The translations under genes and the position numbers were made by a program. A stretch of DNA of 41,660 nt, taken from assembly GCF_001641635.1 (NCBI RefSeq), contig NZ_LUUB01000051.1:46537-88196 (forward strand), written 5' to 3'. The DNA comes from Bradyrhizobium centrolobii (GTDB lineage: Bacteria > Pseudomonadota > Alphaproteobacteria > Rhizobiales > Xanthobacteraceae). Numbering within the stretch: the stretch's first letter is position 1; every line of letters begins with the position of its first letter. This document shows positions 31,271 to 40,407 of this stretch, piece after piece. The notes under the pieces are model-generated. The model ran no database searches, was not told the origin of the DNA, and saw only the letters and a list, made by a program, of their open reading frames with translations.

Positions 31271-31309
31271 GGGCGGTGAGGTCCCCCCAGCTTCACCGCC
31301 CGCCTTTTT
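31271..31309 (+). terminator. Rho-independent terminator after degP
   Basis: GGGCGGTGA (31271-31279) pairs perfectly with TCACCGCCC (31293-31301), giving a 9-bp GC-rich stem, followed within three bases by a run of five T (31305-31309). It ends degP transcription and separates it from the two-component operon. Confidence 0.8.
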
Positions 31310-31403
31310 CCCTACCCAAGGCACTTTCGCTCGGCTTGCATGCGACCGCCGCTCGCGCCATGCTCATAGAAGGTTGACCTCCTTGACCGCCGCCGACCGC
31401 ACG

Positions 31404-32084
31404 ATGCGCCTCCTCATCATCGAAGACGACCGCGAATCCGCCGACTATCTCGTGAAGGCGTTTCGCGAGGTCGGCCACATTGCCGATCACGCCAGCGACG
31501 GCGAGGAAGGCCTCGCCATGGCCGAGAACGGCGACTACGACGTTCTGGTGGTCGACCGCATGCTGCCCAAGCGCGACGGCCTGTCGCTGATTGGCGCCCT
31601 GCGCGACAAGGGTGAATCGACGCCCGTGCTGATCCTCTCGGCGCTCGGGCAGGTCGACGACCGCATCAAGGGCCTGCGTGCCGGCGGCGACGACTATCTG
31701 CCGAAACCGTATTCCTTCGCCGAGCTCCTGGCTCGGGTCGAGGTGCTGTCGCGCCGCCGCGGTGGTCCCGCCGAGGACACGGTCTACCGCGTCGGCGATC
31801 TCGAGCTCGACCGGCTGTCCCATCGTGTCGCTCGCGGCAAGGACGAGCTGACGCTCCAGCCGCGCGAATTCCGCCTGCTCGAATATCTGATGAAGCATGC
31901 CGGCCAGGTGGTGACGCGGACCATGCTGCTAGAGAACGTCTGGGACTATCATTTCGATCCGCAGACCAACGTGATCGACGTGCACATTTCGCGGCTGCGC
32001 TCCAAGATCGACAAGGGATTCGATCGGCCGCTGCTGCACACGATCCGCGGCGCGGGGTACATGATCCGTGACGGCATTCGGTAA
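31404..32084 (+). CDS. OmpR-family response regulator (CusR/CopR-like winged helix)
   Basis: This 226-residue regulator has a receiver domain with EDD near the start, phospho-acceptor Asp51 in VLVVDRMLPKRDG and Lys in PKPYS. A winged-helix domain follows, containing LTLQPREFRLLEYLMKHAGQ, YHFDPQTNVIDVHISRLRSK and the TIRGAGYM ending. The DYHFDPQTN pattern is typical of the copper/heavy-metal (CusR/CopR) subgroup, though function cannot be fixed from sequence. The start was set at ATG 31404 because it gives the standard MRLLIIEDD N-terminus; TTG codons at 31374 and 31383 are alternatives. Its last 17 bases overlap the kinase start, so the pair is translationally coupled. Confidence 0.86.
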   Translation: MRLLIIEDDRESADYLVKAFREVGHIADHASDGEEGLAMAENGDYDVLVVDRMLPKRDGLSLIGALRDKGESTPVLILSALGQVDDRIKGLRAGGDDYLPKPYSFAELLARVEVLSRRRGGPAEDTVYRVGDLELDRLSHRVARGKDELTLQPREFRLLEYLMKHAGQVVTRTMLLENVWDYHFDPQTNVIDVHISRLRSKIDKGFDRPLLHTIRGAGYMIRDGIR

Positions 32085-33528
32085 ACTCGTCCGCACCACT
32101 GCGTTCCGGCTGACGCTGGTCTATCTGCTGCTGTTTGCGATGTTCGCGGCGTCGCTGCTCGCCTATTTCGCCTGGAACACGCGCCGGCTGATCACCGAGG
32201 AAATCACGCAGACGGTCAACGTCGAAACCACCGAGATCAACGACATCTACATCCGCCGCGGCCTGTTCGGCCTCGCGCGCGCGATCGAGTACCGGGCGTT
32301 GCGGCCGGGCGCCAACCTCTATCTCGTGACCACCCCGACGGGGCAGGCGATCGCCGGCAATGTCGGCTCGCTGGCGCCCGGCGTAATGGCGACGCCCGGC
32401 TGGTCCGAGACGGCGTATCGGCGGATCGAGGACGCGGACGATCGCGATCACCGCGCGCTGGTGCGCGTCACCGAGCTGTCCAATGGCTTCCGTCTCCTGA
32501 TCGGCCGCGATCTCGACGAGCGCCGCCGGCTGTTCGGCATCGTGGCAAAGGCGGCGCAATGGTCGATCCTGATCGTCGTTGTGCTGGGCCTTGGCGGTGG
32601 CATCTTCGTGGCCCGGCGCGTGCTGACACGCATCGACGCGATGACCGGCACTGCCCAGCGCATCATGACCGGCGATCTCAGCGAGCGGCTGCCGGTGGGC
32701 CGCAGCGGCGACGAGCTCGACCGGCTCGCCGAAAATCTCAACGCCATGCTGGAGCGGATCGAGGCGCTGATGGCGGGCCTCAAGGAGGTCTCCGACAATA
32801 TCGCCCACGACCTCAAGACACCGCTGACACGCTTGCGCAACCGTGCCGAGGAGGCGCTGGCGAAATCGGGCTGCGAGGCCGATTACCGTGCGGCGCTGGA
32901 GCGGACCATCGAGGAATCCGACGGGCTGATCAGCACATTCAATGCGCTGCTGATGATCGCGCGTGCGGAATCCGGCCAGGCGCGCGGCAATATGGATGAC
33001 TTCGATGCCGCCGAGGTCGCCAACGGCATCCACGAGCTGTACGAGCCGCTGGCCGAAGACGACGGTATGATTCTGAAGGTGAAGACGCAGGCCGCGCCGG
33101 TGCACGGCAACCGCGAACTGATCAGCCAGGCGCTCGCCAACCTGGTCGAGAATGCGATCAAATACGGCAAGCCGGTAACCCAGGCTGCGGGAACCGTGGT
33201 CAGCATGGACAGCCGGCAGATCAACATCGAGGCAAAGCGCGAGGGCGATCAGGTGCTGCTCAGCGTTACCGACCGCGGCCCCGGCATCCCCGAAGGCGAC
33301 CGCAAGCATGTCGTCGAGCGATTCGTGCGGCTGGAGGCAAGCCGCACATTGCCGGGCTCCGGCCTTGGCCTCAGCCTGGCGTCGGCGGTCGCGACATTGC
33401 ATGGCGGTGAATTGCGGTTGGGCGATGCCCAGCCCGGACTCGTCGCCACGCTGGTCCTGCCGGCCCGCGCGGGTGCGGGCGACAGGGTTGCTCCTCCAAT
33501 GCAGGATGTGCCACAGAAGGTAGCATGA
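32068..33528 (+). CDS. Sensor histidine kinase paired with the upstream regulator
   Basis: This 486-residue inner-membrane kinase starts at GTG 32068. It has a first membrane helix (LTLVYLLLFAMFAASLLAYF), a periplasmic segment of about 135 residues and a second membrane helix (WSILIVVVLGLGGGIFVARR). HAMP follows, then HisKA with NIAHDLKTPLTRL (His247), and a HATPase domain with N-box LVENAIKYG, DRGPGIP and GSGLGLSLASAVATLHGG. The stop overlaps the glnE start by four bases (ATGA). This end-to-end coupling with a nitrogen-metabolism gene is unusual. The kinase's ligand is unknown; the regulator subgroup hints at metals or envelope stress. Confidence 0.88.
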   Translation: MTAFGKLVRTTAFRLTLVYLLLFAMFAASLLAYFAWNTRRLITEEITQTVNVETTEINDIYIRRGLFGLARAIEYRALRPGANLYLVTTPTGQAIAGNVGSLAPGVMATPGWSETAYRRIEDADDRDHRALVRVTELSNGFRLLIGRDLDERRRLFGIVAKAAQWSILIVVVLGLGGGIFVARRVLTRIDAMTGTAQRIMTGDLSERLPVGRSGDELDRLAENLNAMLERIEALMAGLKEVSDNIAHDLKTPLTRLRNRAEEALAKSGCEADYRAALERTIEESDGLISTFNALLMIARAESGQARGNMDDFDAAEVANGIHELYEPLAEDDGMILKVKTQAAPVHGNRELISQALANLVENAIKYGKPVTQAAGTVVSMDSRQINIEAKREGDQVLLSVTDRGPGIPEGDRKHVVERFVRLEASRTLPGSGLGLSLASAVATLHGGELRLGDAQPGLVATLVLPARAGAGDRVAPPMQDVPQKVA

Positions 33529-36494
33529 ACCACTCCGCGCCGGGAAACGCGGACAAGACTGGTGAGAGCCTGGTCGCGCGTTTTGCGCAGGCTCCCCATA
33601 TTGCCGCTTCCGCAACCGACGAACGACGCCTTGGGAATTGGCTGGCCGAGCTCGAGCCGGCACAATCGGCCAGTATCTCGGGACTGCTGGCCCATCCTTT
33701 CGCACGGGATATCCTGGCCGGCATCGCGGAATTCTCGCCTTATCTGTTCGAACTGGTTCGCACCGATCCGGCACGCCTGATCCGGCTCCTGCAATGCGAT
33801 CCTGACGCGCATCTGGCGACGCTGATCGAGGAGGCGAGGGGTGCGGTGTTTGCCGCGGCCGATGAAGCCGAGGTGATGCGGCTGCTTCGTCGCATGAAGG
33901 CGGAGGCGGCGCTTCTGACCGCGCTGTGCGACATCGGCGGAGTCTGGCCGGTGATGCGGGTGACGGCGGCTCTGACTGATGTCGCGGTCTCCTCGGTGCA
34001 GGTGTCGCTCCAGTTCCTGCTGCGGCAGGAAGCCGCACGTGGAAAACTCTCGCCACCCAATCCCGAGGCTCCGGAAGAGGGCTGCGGCCTCATCGTGCTC
34101 GCCATGGGCAAGATGGGCGCGGGCGAGCTGAACTATTCCAGCGACATCGATCTCATCGTGTTCTTCGATCCCGACGCCACGACGCTGGCGCCGGATATCG
34201 AACCGCAGCCGTTCTTCGTCCGGGTGACGCAGGGCATGGCGCGCATTCTGCAGCAGCGCACTTACGACGGCTACGTCTTCCGCGTCGACCTGCGTCTGCG
34301 CCCCGATCCGTCCTCGACGCAAGTGGCGATCTCGCGCGACGCCGCGCTGAATTACTACGAGCGGGAAGGGCGGACCTGGGAACGCGCCGCCATGATCAAG
34401 GCACGCGCCTGCGCCGGCGATTCGGGGGCAGGCGAGGCGCTTTTGGCCGAGATCGCCCCCTTCGTCTGGCGCAAGCATCTCGACTTCGCCGCGCTTGCCG
34501 ACGTGCACGACATGAAGCGGCAGATGCAGACCTATCGCGGCCAGAGCGAGATCGCGGTCGAAGGCCATAATGTGAAGGTTGGCCGCGGTGGCATCCGCGA
34601 GATCGAGTTTTTTGCGCAGACCCAGCAATTGATCGCCGGCGGTCGCCATCCGGAATTGCGGGTACGGCCGACGCTCGCAGCACTCGACGTGCTCGCCTCC
34701 AGCAACTGGATCACCCATGAGGCGCGCGACGAGCTGACCAAGGCATATGAATTCCTGCGCCGCGTCGAGCACCGCCTCCAGATGATCGCCGACGAGCAGA
34801 CCCATGCGCTTCCCGAAGACAAGGAGGCGGTCGAACGCTTTGCCTGGTTCTTTGGCTATGCCAATCGCGAGGCCTTTGCCCGCGATCTGCTGCGCCAGCT
34901 CGAGATCGTCCAGGGGCACTACGAAAAGCTGTTCGAGGGTGACGACCCGACCGGCACGGCAAAACTGCCGGCCATCGACTACCGCGCCGGTCCCGAGGAT
35001 CCGCGCCTGTTGCAGCACCTGACCATGCTCGGCTTCAAGAAGCCGGCCGCCCTCGCGCAGACCGTGCGCGACTGGATCACCGGTGATTATCGCGTGTTTC
35101 GCAACGAGCAGACGCGAAGCGCCTTCGTCGAGTTCGTGCCGGCCCTGATCGACGGCCTTGCGCACGCCGAGGAGCCGGATCGCGCGGTCGCGGCCTTCGA
35201 TCATTTCCTCCAGGCGCTGCAGCGTGGCGGGCGCTTGATCACGCTATTGAGCCAGAACCGCGATCTCGTCGCGCTCGTCGCGCTGGTGCTCGGCGCGGCG
35301 CCGCGGCTCGGCGAGATGCTGGCGCGGCAGCCGCAGCTCATGGATGGCCTGATCGATCCGCGCTTCTTCGGCGCGATGCCGGACAAGCAGGAATTATCGG
35401 CGCGGTTGGCCGCGACGGTGCGCGATGCCGACTCCTACGAGGAGTTCCTCGATCGCCTACGCCTGTTCGGGCAGGAGAGCCTGTTCCTGATCGGCACGCG
35501 CATTCTCTCCGGCACCGTCTCTGCACAGCAGGCGAGCACGGCCTTTGCCGACGTCGCCGAAGGCATCGTCCACACCGTGCATGGCCTCGTCGCTGACCGC
35601 TTCGCTGCCCAGCACGGCCGGATCCAGGGGCAGGAGACCGCGATCATCGCCATGGGCCGGCTCGGCGGCCGCGAGATGACAGCGTCCTCCGATCTCGACC
35701 TGATCCTGCTCTACGATTTCGACAGCGAAAATCCGGATTCCGACGGAGCCAAATCGCTCCAGGGGGCGCATTATTTCGCCCGCTTCACCCAGCGCCTGAT
35801 CAGCGCCTTCACCACGCGCACCAATTACGGCGTGCTGTATGAGATCGACATGCGGCTGCGACCGTCGGGGCGCGCCGGCCCGGTGGCATCCAGCATCGCG
35901 TCGTTCGCCGACTACCAGGCCAATGAGGCCTGGACCTGGGAGCACATGGCGCTGACGCGCGCGCGCGTGGTGTCGGCATCGCCCGAGTTCCGCCAGCGGA
36001 TCGAGCGCGTCATCCGCGAGGTGCTGACGCGTCGCCGCGACGTGGCGATCATCGCCAACGACGTCGCCGACATGCGCCGCGCGATTGCGCAGGAGAAGGG
36101 CGAGACCGATTACTGGGATGTCAAATATGCCGCCGGTGGCATGGTCGACATCGACTTCATCGCGCAATACCTCCAGCTCGTGCACGCCCACGACAAGCCC
36201 GAGATTTTGGACGTCAGCACGATGCACGTGCTGGAGAATGCCGCGAAGCTCGGCGTACTCGCGCAATCGGAAGCCGAGATATTGCGCGCGGCTGCGCGGC
36301 TCTATCACGACCTGACGCAAATCCTGCGGCTTTGCGTCAGCGACCGCTTCAAGCCGGAGACGGCCGGCGTCGACCTTCAGCGCGTGATGGCGCGCGCCGG
36401 CGACGCGCCGGATTTTTCCGCGCTGGAGGCGCGGGTGAAGGAGACGCAGAGCGAGGTGCGGCGCGTGTTCACGGCGCTGTTGGAAGGGCAGTAG
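33525..36494 (+). CDS. glnE: Glutamine synthetase adenylyltransferase/deadenylase GlnE
   Basis: This 989-residue bifunctional enzyme attaches AMP to glutamine synthetase to switch it off, and removes it to switch it on, in response to PII proteins and glutamine. Two nucleotidyltransferase domains are visible. The N-terminal one, with GKMGAGELNYSSDIDLIVFF near residues 195-215, performs removal in known enzymes. The C-terminal one, with GRLGGREMTASSDLDLILLY near 710-730, performs adenylylation. Both keep the metal-binding S-S-D-(I/L)-D-L acidic pair. Length matches the family. Its start overlaps the kinase stop (ATGA). Its 3' end overlaps the convergent fdsD gene by 26 bases. Confidence 0.96.
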   Translation: MNHSAPGNADKTGESLVARFAQAPHIAASATDERRLGNWLAELEPAQSASISGLLAHPFARDILAGIAEFSPYLFELVRTDPARLIRLLQCDPDAHLATLIEEARGAVFAAADEAEVMRLLRRMKAEAALLTALCDIGGVWPVMRVTAALTDVAVSSVQVSLQFLLRQEAARGKLSPPNPEAPEEGCGLIVLAMGKMGAGELNYSSDIDLIVFFDPDATTLAPDIEPQPFFVRVTQGMARILQQRTYDGYVFRVDLRLRPDPSSTQVAISRDAALNYYEREGRTWERAAMIKARACAGDSGAGEALLAEIAPFVWRKHLDFAALADVHDMKRQMQTYRGQSEIAVEGHNVKVGRGGIREIEFFAQTQQLIAGGRHPELRVRPTLAALDVLASSNWITHEARDELTKAYEFLRRVEHRLQMIADEQTHALPEDKEAVERFAWFFGYANREAFARDLLRQLEIVQGHYEKLFEGDDPTGTAKLPAIDYRAGPEDPRLLQHLTMLGFKKPAALAQTVRDWITGDYRVFRNEQTRSAFVEFVPALIDGLAHAEEPDRAVAAFDHFLQALQRGGRLITLLSQNRDLVALVALVLGAAPRLGEMLARQPQLMDGLIDPRFFGAMPDKQELSARLAATVRDADSYEEFLDRLRLFGQESLFLIGTRILSGTVSAQQASTAFADVAEGIVHTVHGLVADRFAAQHGRIQGQETAIIAMGRLGGREMTASSDLDLILLYDFDSENPDSDGAKSLQGAHYFARFTQRLISAFTTRTNYGVLYEIDMRLRPSGRAGPVASSIASFADYQANEAWTWEHMALTRARVVSASPEFRQRIERVIREVLTRRRDVAIIANDVADMRRAIAQEKGETDYWDVKYAAGGMVDIDFIAQYLQLVHAHDKPEILDVSTMHVLENAAKLGVLAQSEAEILRAAARLYHDLTQILRLCVSDRFKPETAGVDLQRVMARAGDAPDFSALEARVKETQSEVRRVFTALLEGQ

Positions 36495-36702
36495 TCTGTT
36501 TCAGCGAGGCGATGGCCTCGCGCACGTTCGGCTCCAGTCCCGCGCCGCCGGCATCGAGATGGGCGAAGATCGCGCGCTTCATCCGCGGATCCCAGAATTT
36601 CTTGATGTGCTCGGCGATCCCCGGCACGGCCTTGTCATGGCCCTGGCTCTGGAAGAACTTGCCGATCTGGTTGGCCATGTAGATCAGGCGGTCAGGCGAC
36701 AT
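36469..36702 (-). CDS. fdsD: Formate dehydrogenase delta subunit FdsD
   Basis: This 77-residue protein starts MSPDRLIYMANQIGKFFQSQ. It has an IAEHIKKFWDPRMK motif typical of FdsD, a small accessory subunit found with NAD-linked molybdenum formate dehydrogenases and needed for assembly or activity. The start at ATG 36702 has a GGAGG ribosome-binding site; a longer frame upstream is antisense-like and rejected. Its first 11 bases overlap the end of fdhD. Its 3' end overlaps the convergent glnE by 26 bases (36469-36494), so full-length transcripts of both would be partly complementary. Confidence 0.9.
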   Translation of the reverse strand: MSPDRLIYMANQIGKFFQSQGHDKAVPGIAEHIKKFWDPRMKRAIFAHLDAGGAGLEPNVREAIASLKQTTALPTAP

Positions 36703-37519
36703 CTGCAACCTCCGTGGCATGGCGAGCGACAACCCGGCCGCCATGCGAAAACACTTCGAACCCGTCCTGGCGGGCAATGGCTATCAGCGTGATGCCGGCG
36801 GCTTCCGCGGTGCGGACCGCAAGCGCGGTGGGGGCGGAGACTGCGACCATCACCGGCGCGCCGATCGCGGCCGTCTTCTGCACCATCTCCACCGAAACGC
36901 GGCTCGTCAGCAGCACCATGCCGCCGCTTGCATCCGTCCGGCTACGCGCGAGTGCGCCTGCGAGCTTGTCGAGCGCGTTGTGGCGGCCGACGTCCTCGCG
37001 GAGGGCTGCGATGCCATTCGACGGCGACCAGAACGCCGCCGCGTGGACCGCACGGGTTTGCAGGTTGATCGATTGCAGCGGCGCGATGGCCTGCATCGCC
37101 GCCATGATCTGCTCCGGCGTGAAGCTCTGCCCCTGCGTCACGACAGCCGCAGGCCGTACGGCTTCGGCAATCGAGTCGATGCCGCAGATGCCGCAGCCGG
37201 TCGGGCCCGCAATGTGCCGCCGGCGCTCGCTGATGCGCCCGGCGTCCTCCGATGCCAGCCACATGCGCAGCTCGATCCCGTCGTCGAGGCGGACCACCTC
37301 GAGCGACTGGATATCATCCACGGACCTGACCAGGCCTTCGCTCAGGCTGAAGCCGACAGCGAAGTCTTCCAGGTTCTGCGGCGTCCCCATCATGACGGCA
37401 TAGGTGCCGCCATTGTAGGTCAGCGCCAGCGGCGTTTCCTCCGGGATCAGACGCGTTCCCTCGGAGGCTGCGCCGTCGCGCCAGATCTCGCGGTCGATGG
37501 CCTGGACCGGGACGTGCAT
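36692..37519 (-). CDS. fdhD: FdhD sulfurtransferase for formate dehydrogenase
   Basis: This 275-residue protein transfers sulfur from IscS to the molybdenum bis-MGD cofactor, without which formate dehydrogenase is inactive. The C-G-I-C motif is visible in GPTGCGICG (Cys109 and Cys112), and the N-terminus contains EETPLALTYNGGTYAVMM. A later SRVSVEMVQKTAAIG segment is conserved. I used ATG 37519, four bases after the fdsA stop, rather than the longer frame. It is transcribed after fdsA and overlaps fdsD by 11 bases, so the maturation factor and a structural subunit are translated together. Confidence 0.94.
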   Translation of the reverse strand: MHVPVQAIDREIWRDGAASEGTRLIPEETPLALTYNGGTYAVMMGTPQNLEDFAVGFSLSEGLVRSVDDIQSLEVVRLDDGIELRMWLASEDAGRISERRRHIAGPTGCGICGIDSIAEAVRPAAVVTQGQSFTPEQIMAAMQAIAPLQSINLQTRAVHAAAFWSPSNGIAALREDVGRHNALDKLAGALARSRTDASGGMVLLTSRVSVEMVQKTAAIGAPVMVAVSAPTALAVRTAEAAGITLIAIARQDGFEVFSHGGRVVARHATEVADVA

Positions 37520-37523
37520 GCCG

Positions 37524-40397
37524 CTACTCCGCGGCCTCGGCCGGCGCGATGCGGCGGGAATGCCGCGCCTGCGCGTCATAGGCCTTCTGCCAGTCGGACG
37601 GGCCGTTCGACGGCGAGACCTGCACAGCGGTCACCTTGTATTCGGGACAGTTGGTCGCCCAGTCCGAATAGTCGGTGGTGATGACGTTGGCCTGCGTGTC
37701 CGGGTGGTGGAAGGTGGTGTAGACGACGCCCGGCGCGACGCGGTCGGTGATCTCCGCGCGCAACGTGGTCTCGCCGGCGCGGCTCTTCAACCGCACCCAG
37801 TCGCCGTCGCGCACGCCGCGCTGCTCCGCATCGTGCGGATGGATTTCGAGCCGGTCCTCAGCATGCCAGACCACGTTCTCGGTGCGGCGGGTCTGCGCGC
37901 CGACATTGTACTGGCTGAGGATGCGGCCCGTGGTGAGCAGCAGCGGATAGCGCGGGCCGGTGCGCTCGTCGGTCGCGACATATTCGGTGACGACGAACTT
38001 GCCCTTGCCGCGGACGAAGCCGTCGATGTGCATCACCGGCGTGCCCTCCGGCGCCTTCTCGTTGCAGGGCCACTGCACCGAGCCGAGCTCTTCGAGCTTG
38101 GCGTAGGAGACGCCTGCGAACGTGGGCGTCAGCGCTGCGATCTCGTCCATGATCTCCGACGGATGATTGTAGTTCATCTCGAAGCCCATGGCCTTGGCGA
38201 GGCCGATGGTGACCTCCCAGTCGGCCATGCCGTTCTTCGGCGTCACCACCTTGCGCACGCGCTGGATGCGGCGCTCGGCGTTGGTGAAGGTGCCGTCCTT
38301 CTCGAGGAAGCTCGACCCCGGCAGGAAGACGTGGGCGTAATTGGCGGTCTCGTTCAGGAAGAGGTCGTGGACGATCACGCATTCCATCGCCGACAGTGCC
38401 GCGACCACGTGCGAGGTGTTCGGATCGGACTGCAGGATGTCCTCGCCCTGCACGTAGAGGCCCATGAAGGTGCCTTCGACCGCGGCGTCGAACATGTTGG
38501 GGATGCGCAGGCCCGGCTCCGGATTGAGCTTGACGTTCCACAGCGCCTCGAACTGCTCGCGCACGGCATCGCCCGCGATGTGGCGATAGCCGGGCAGCTC
38601 GTGCGGGAACGAGCCCATGTCGCAGGAGCCCTGCACGTTGTTCTGGCCGCGCAGCGGGTTCACGCCGACGCCGGGGCGGCCGATATTGCCGGTCGCCATC
38701 GCGAGGTTGGCGATCGCCATCACGGTGGTCGAGCCCTGGCTGTGCTCGGTGACGCCGAGCCCGTAATAGATCGCACCGTTGCCGCCGGTTGCGTAGGTCC
38801 GCGCCGCCTCGCGCAGCACCTTGGGATCGACGCCGGTCAGGATTGCGGTCGCCTCCGGGCTGTTGTTCGGCTGGGCGACGAATGCGGCCCACTCCTCGAA
38901 CTCGCTCCAGTCGCAGCGCTCGCGGACGAAAGCTTCGTTGACGAGGCCCTCGGTGACGATGACATGCGCAAGCGCGGTCATCACCGCGACGTTGGTGCCG
39001 GGCATCAAGGGCAGGTGCAGCGCCTTCACGTGCGGCGATTCCACCATCTCGGTGCGGCGCGGATCGATCACGATCAGCTTCGCGCCCTGGCGCAGCCGCT
39101 TCTTCAGGCGCGAGGCGAACACCGGGTGAGCCGAGGCGGGGTTGGCGCCGATCACGACGACGACGTCGGTCTCCTCGACCGAGTCGAAATCCTGCGTGCC
39201 GGCGGAGGTGCCGAAGGTGGTGGCGAGGCCATAGCCGGTTGGCGAATGGCAGACGCGGGCGCAGGTATCGACGTTGTTGTTGCCGAAGCCGGCGCGGATC
39301 AGCTTCTGCACCAGATAGGTCTCTTCATTGGTGCAGCGGGACGAGGTGATGCCGCCGATGGCGTCGCGGCCATACTTCTTCTGGATGCCGCGCATCTTTG
39401 TGGCGGCGAAGGAGAACGCTTCGTCCCATGACACTTCGCGCCAGGGGTCCTCGATCCGTTCGCGGATCATCGGCTTGAGAATACGCTCCTTGTGATTGGT
39501 GTAGCCCCAGGCGAAGCGGCCCTTGACGCAGGAATGGCCGCGGTTGGCCTTGCCGTCCTTGTACGGCACCATGCGCACCACTTCCTCGCCGCGCATCTCG
39601 GCCTTGAAGGCGCAGCCGACGCCGCAATAGGCGCAGGTTGTCACGACCGAATGCTCGGGCTGGCCGATCTCGATCACGGACTTTTCCGTCAGCGTCGCGG
39701 TCGGGCAGGCCTGCACGCAGGCGCCGCAGGAGACGCATTCGGAGCCGAGGAAACTCTCGCTCATGCCGGGCGAGACGCGGCTGTCGAAGCCGCGACCCGA
39801 GATCGTCAGCGCGAAGGTGCCCTGCACCTCCTCGCAGGCGCGGACGCAGCGCGAGCAGACGATGCACTTGGAGGGATCGTAGGTGAAGTAGGGGTTGGAC
39901 TCGTCCTTCGGCATCCAGGCGGCGTTGACCTCGCTGTTGGACTTGGCGAAAACGTGGTTCTCGCCCTCATAGCCATAGCGCACATCGCGCAGGCCCACGG
40001 CACCGGCCATGTCCTGCAATTCGCAGTCACCGTTGGCGCCGCAGGTGAGACAGTCGAGCGGATGGTCGGAGATGTAGAGCTCCATCACGCCCTTGCGCAG
40101 CGTCTTCAGCCGCTCGGTCTGGGTGTGCACGACGAGGCCGGGCATCACGGGGGTGGTGCAGGAGGCCGGCGTGCCGGCGCGGCCCTCGATCTCGACGAGG
40201 CAAAGGCGGCAGGAGCCGAAGGCGTCGACCATGTCGGTCGCGCAGAGCTTTGGGATCTGGTGGCCGGCTTCCATCGCCGCGCGCATGATCGAGGTACCCT
40301 CGGGCACCGAGACCTGCTTGCCATCGATGGTCAGCGTGACCATCGTTTCCGATTTGGAGCGCGGCGTGCCGAGGTCGACTTCTTCGATCAGAGACAT
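37524..40397 (-). CDS. fdsA: NAD-dependent formate dehydrogenase alpha subunit FdsA
   Basis: This 957-residue catalytic subunit oxidises formate to CO2 at a molybdenum bis-MGD centre. The order is a 2Fe-2S ferredoxin-like domain (Cys52, 63, 66, 80), a His-Cys3 4Fe-4S site (His112, Cys116, 119, 125), two ferredoxin-type 4Fe-4S clusters (Cys178, 181, 184, 188 and Cys221, 224, 227, 231), a further 4Fe-4S near Cys255, 258, 262, 290, then the Mo-binding domain. The active-site residue is Cys383 in ARVCHSPTGYG, so this is a cysteine enzyme, not a selenocysteine one. GGAGAACG precedes ATG 40397. It is cytoplasmic and forms a complex with FdsB and FdsG. Confidence 0.97.
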   Translation of the reverse strand: MSLIEEVDLGTPRSKSETMVTLTIDGKQVSVPEGTSIMRAAMEAGHQIPKLCATDMVDAFGSCRLCLVEIEGRAGTPASCTTPVMPGLVVHTQTERLKTLRKGVMELYISDHPLDCLTCGANGDCELQDMAGAVGLRDVRYGYEGENHVFAKSNSEVNAAWMPKDESNPYFTYDPSKCIVCSRCVRACEEVQGTFALTISGRGFDSRVSPGMSESFLGSECVSCGACVQACPTATLTEKSVIEIGQPEHSVVTTCAYCGVGCAFKAEMRGEEVVRMVPYKDGKANRGHSCVKGRFAWGYTNHKERILKPMIRERIEDPWREVSWDEAFSFAATKMRGIQKKYGRDAIGGITSSRCTNEETYLVQKLIRAGFGNNNVDTCARVCHSPTGYGLATTFGTSAGTQDFDSVEETDVVVVIGANPASAHPVFASRLKKRLRQGAKLIVIDPRRTEMVESPHVKALHLPLMPGTNVAVMTALAHVIVTEGLVNEAFVRERCDWSEFEEWAAFVAQPNNSPEATAILTGVDPKVLREAARTYATGGNGAIYYGLGVTEHSQGSTTVMAIANLAMATGNIGRPGVGVNPLRGQNNVQGSCDMGSFPHELPGYRHIAGDAVREQFEALWNVKLNPEPGLRIPNMFDAAVEGTFMGLYVQGEDILQSDPNTSHVVAALSAMECVIVHDLFLNETANYAHVFLPGSSFLEKDGTFTNAERRIQRVRKVVTPKNGMADWEVTIGLAKAMGFEMNYNHPSEIMDEIAALTPTFAGVSYAKLEELGSVQWPCNEKAPEGTPVMHIDGFVRGKGKFVVTEYVATDERTGPRYPLLLTTGRILSQYNVGAQTRRTENVVWHAEDRLEIHPHDAEQRGVRDGDWVRLKSRAGETTLRAEITDRVAPGVVYTTFHHPDTQANVITTDYSDWATNCPEYKVTAVQVSPSNGPSDWQKAYDAQARHSRRIAPAEAAE

Positions 40398-40407
40398 TGT
40401 CGTTCTC

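Noticed and set aside
31150..31377. 75-codon ORF after degP with an AGGAG site
   Set aside because: It runs through both terminator hairpins and has a low-complexity proline/arginine/serine composition.
31666..34056. A 796-codon open frame on the minus strand over the two-component genes
   Set aside because: It lies antisense to well-supported receiver, kinase and glnE coding sequence, with low-complexity arginine-rich composition.
33249..35204. A 651-codon open frame on the minus strand over glnE
   Set aside because: It is a shadow of glnE; the opposite frame carries both nucleotidyltransferase motifs.
37497..39431. A 644-codon open frame on the plus strand over fdsA
   Set aside because: It is antisense to fdsA, which has all cluster cysteines. 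Long shadow frames are common at this GC content.
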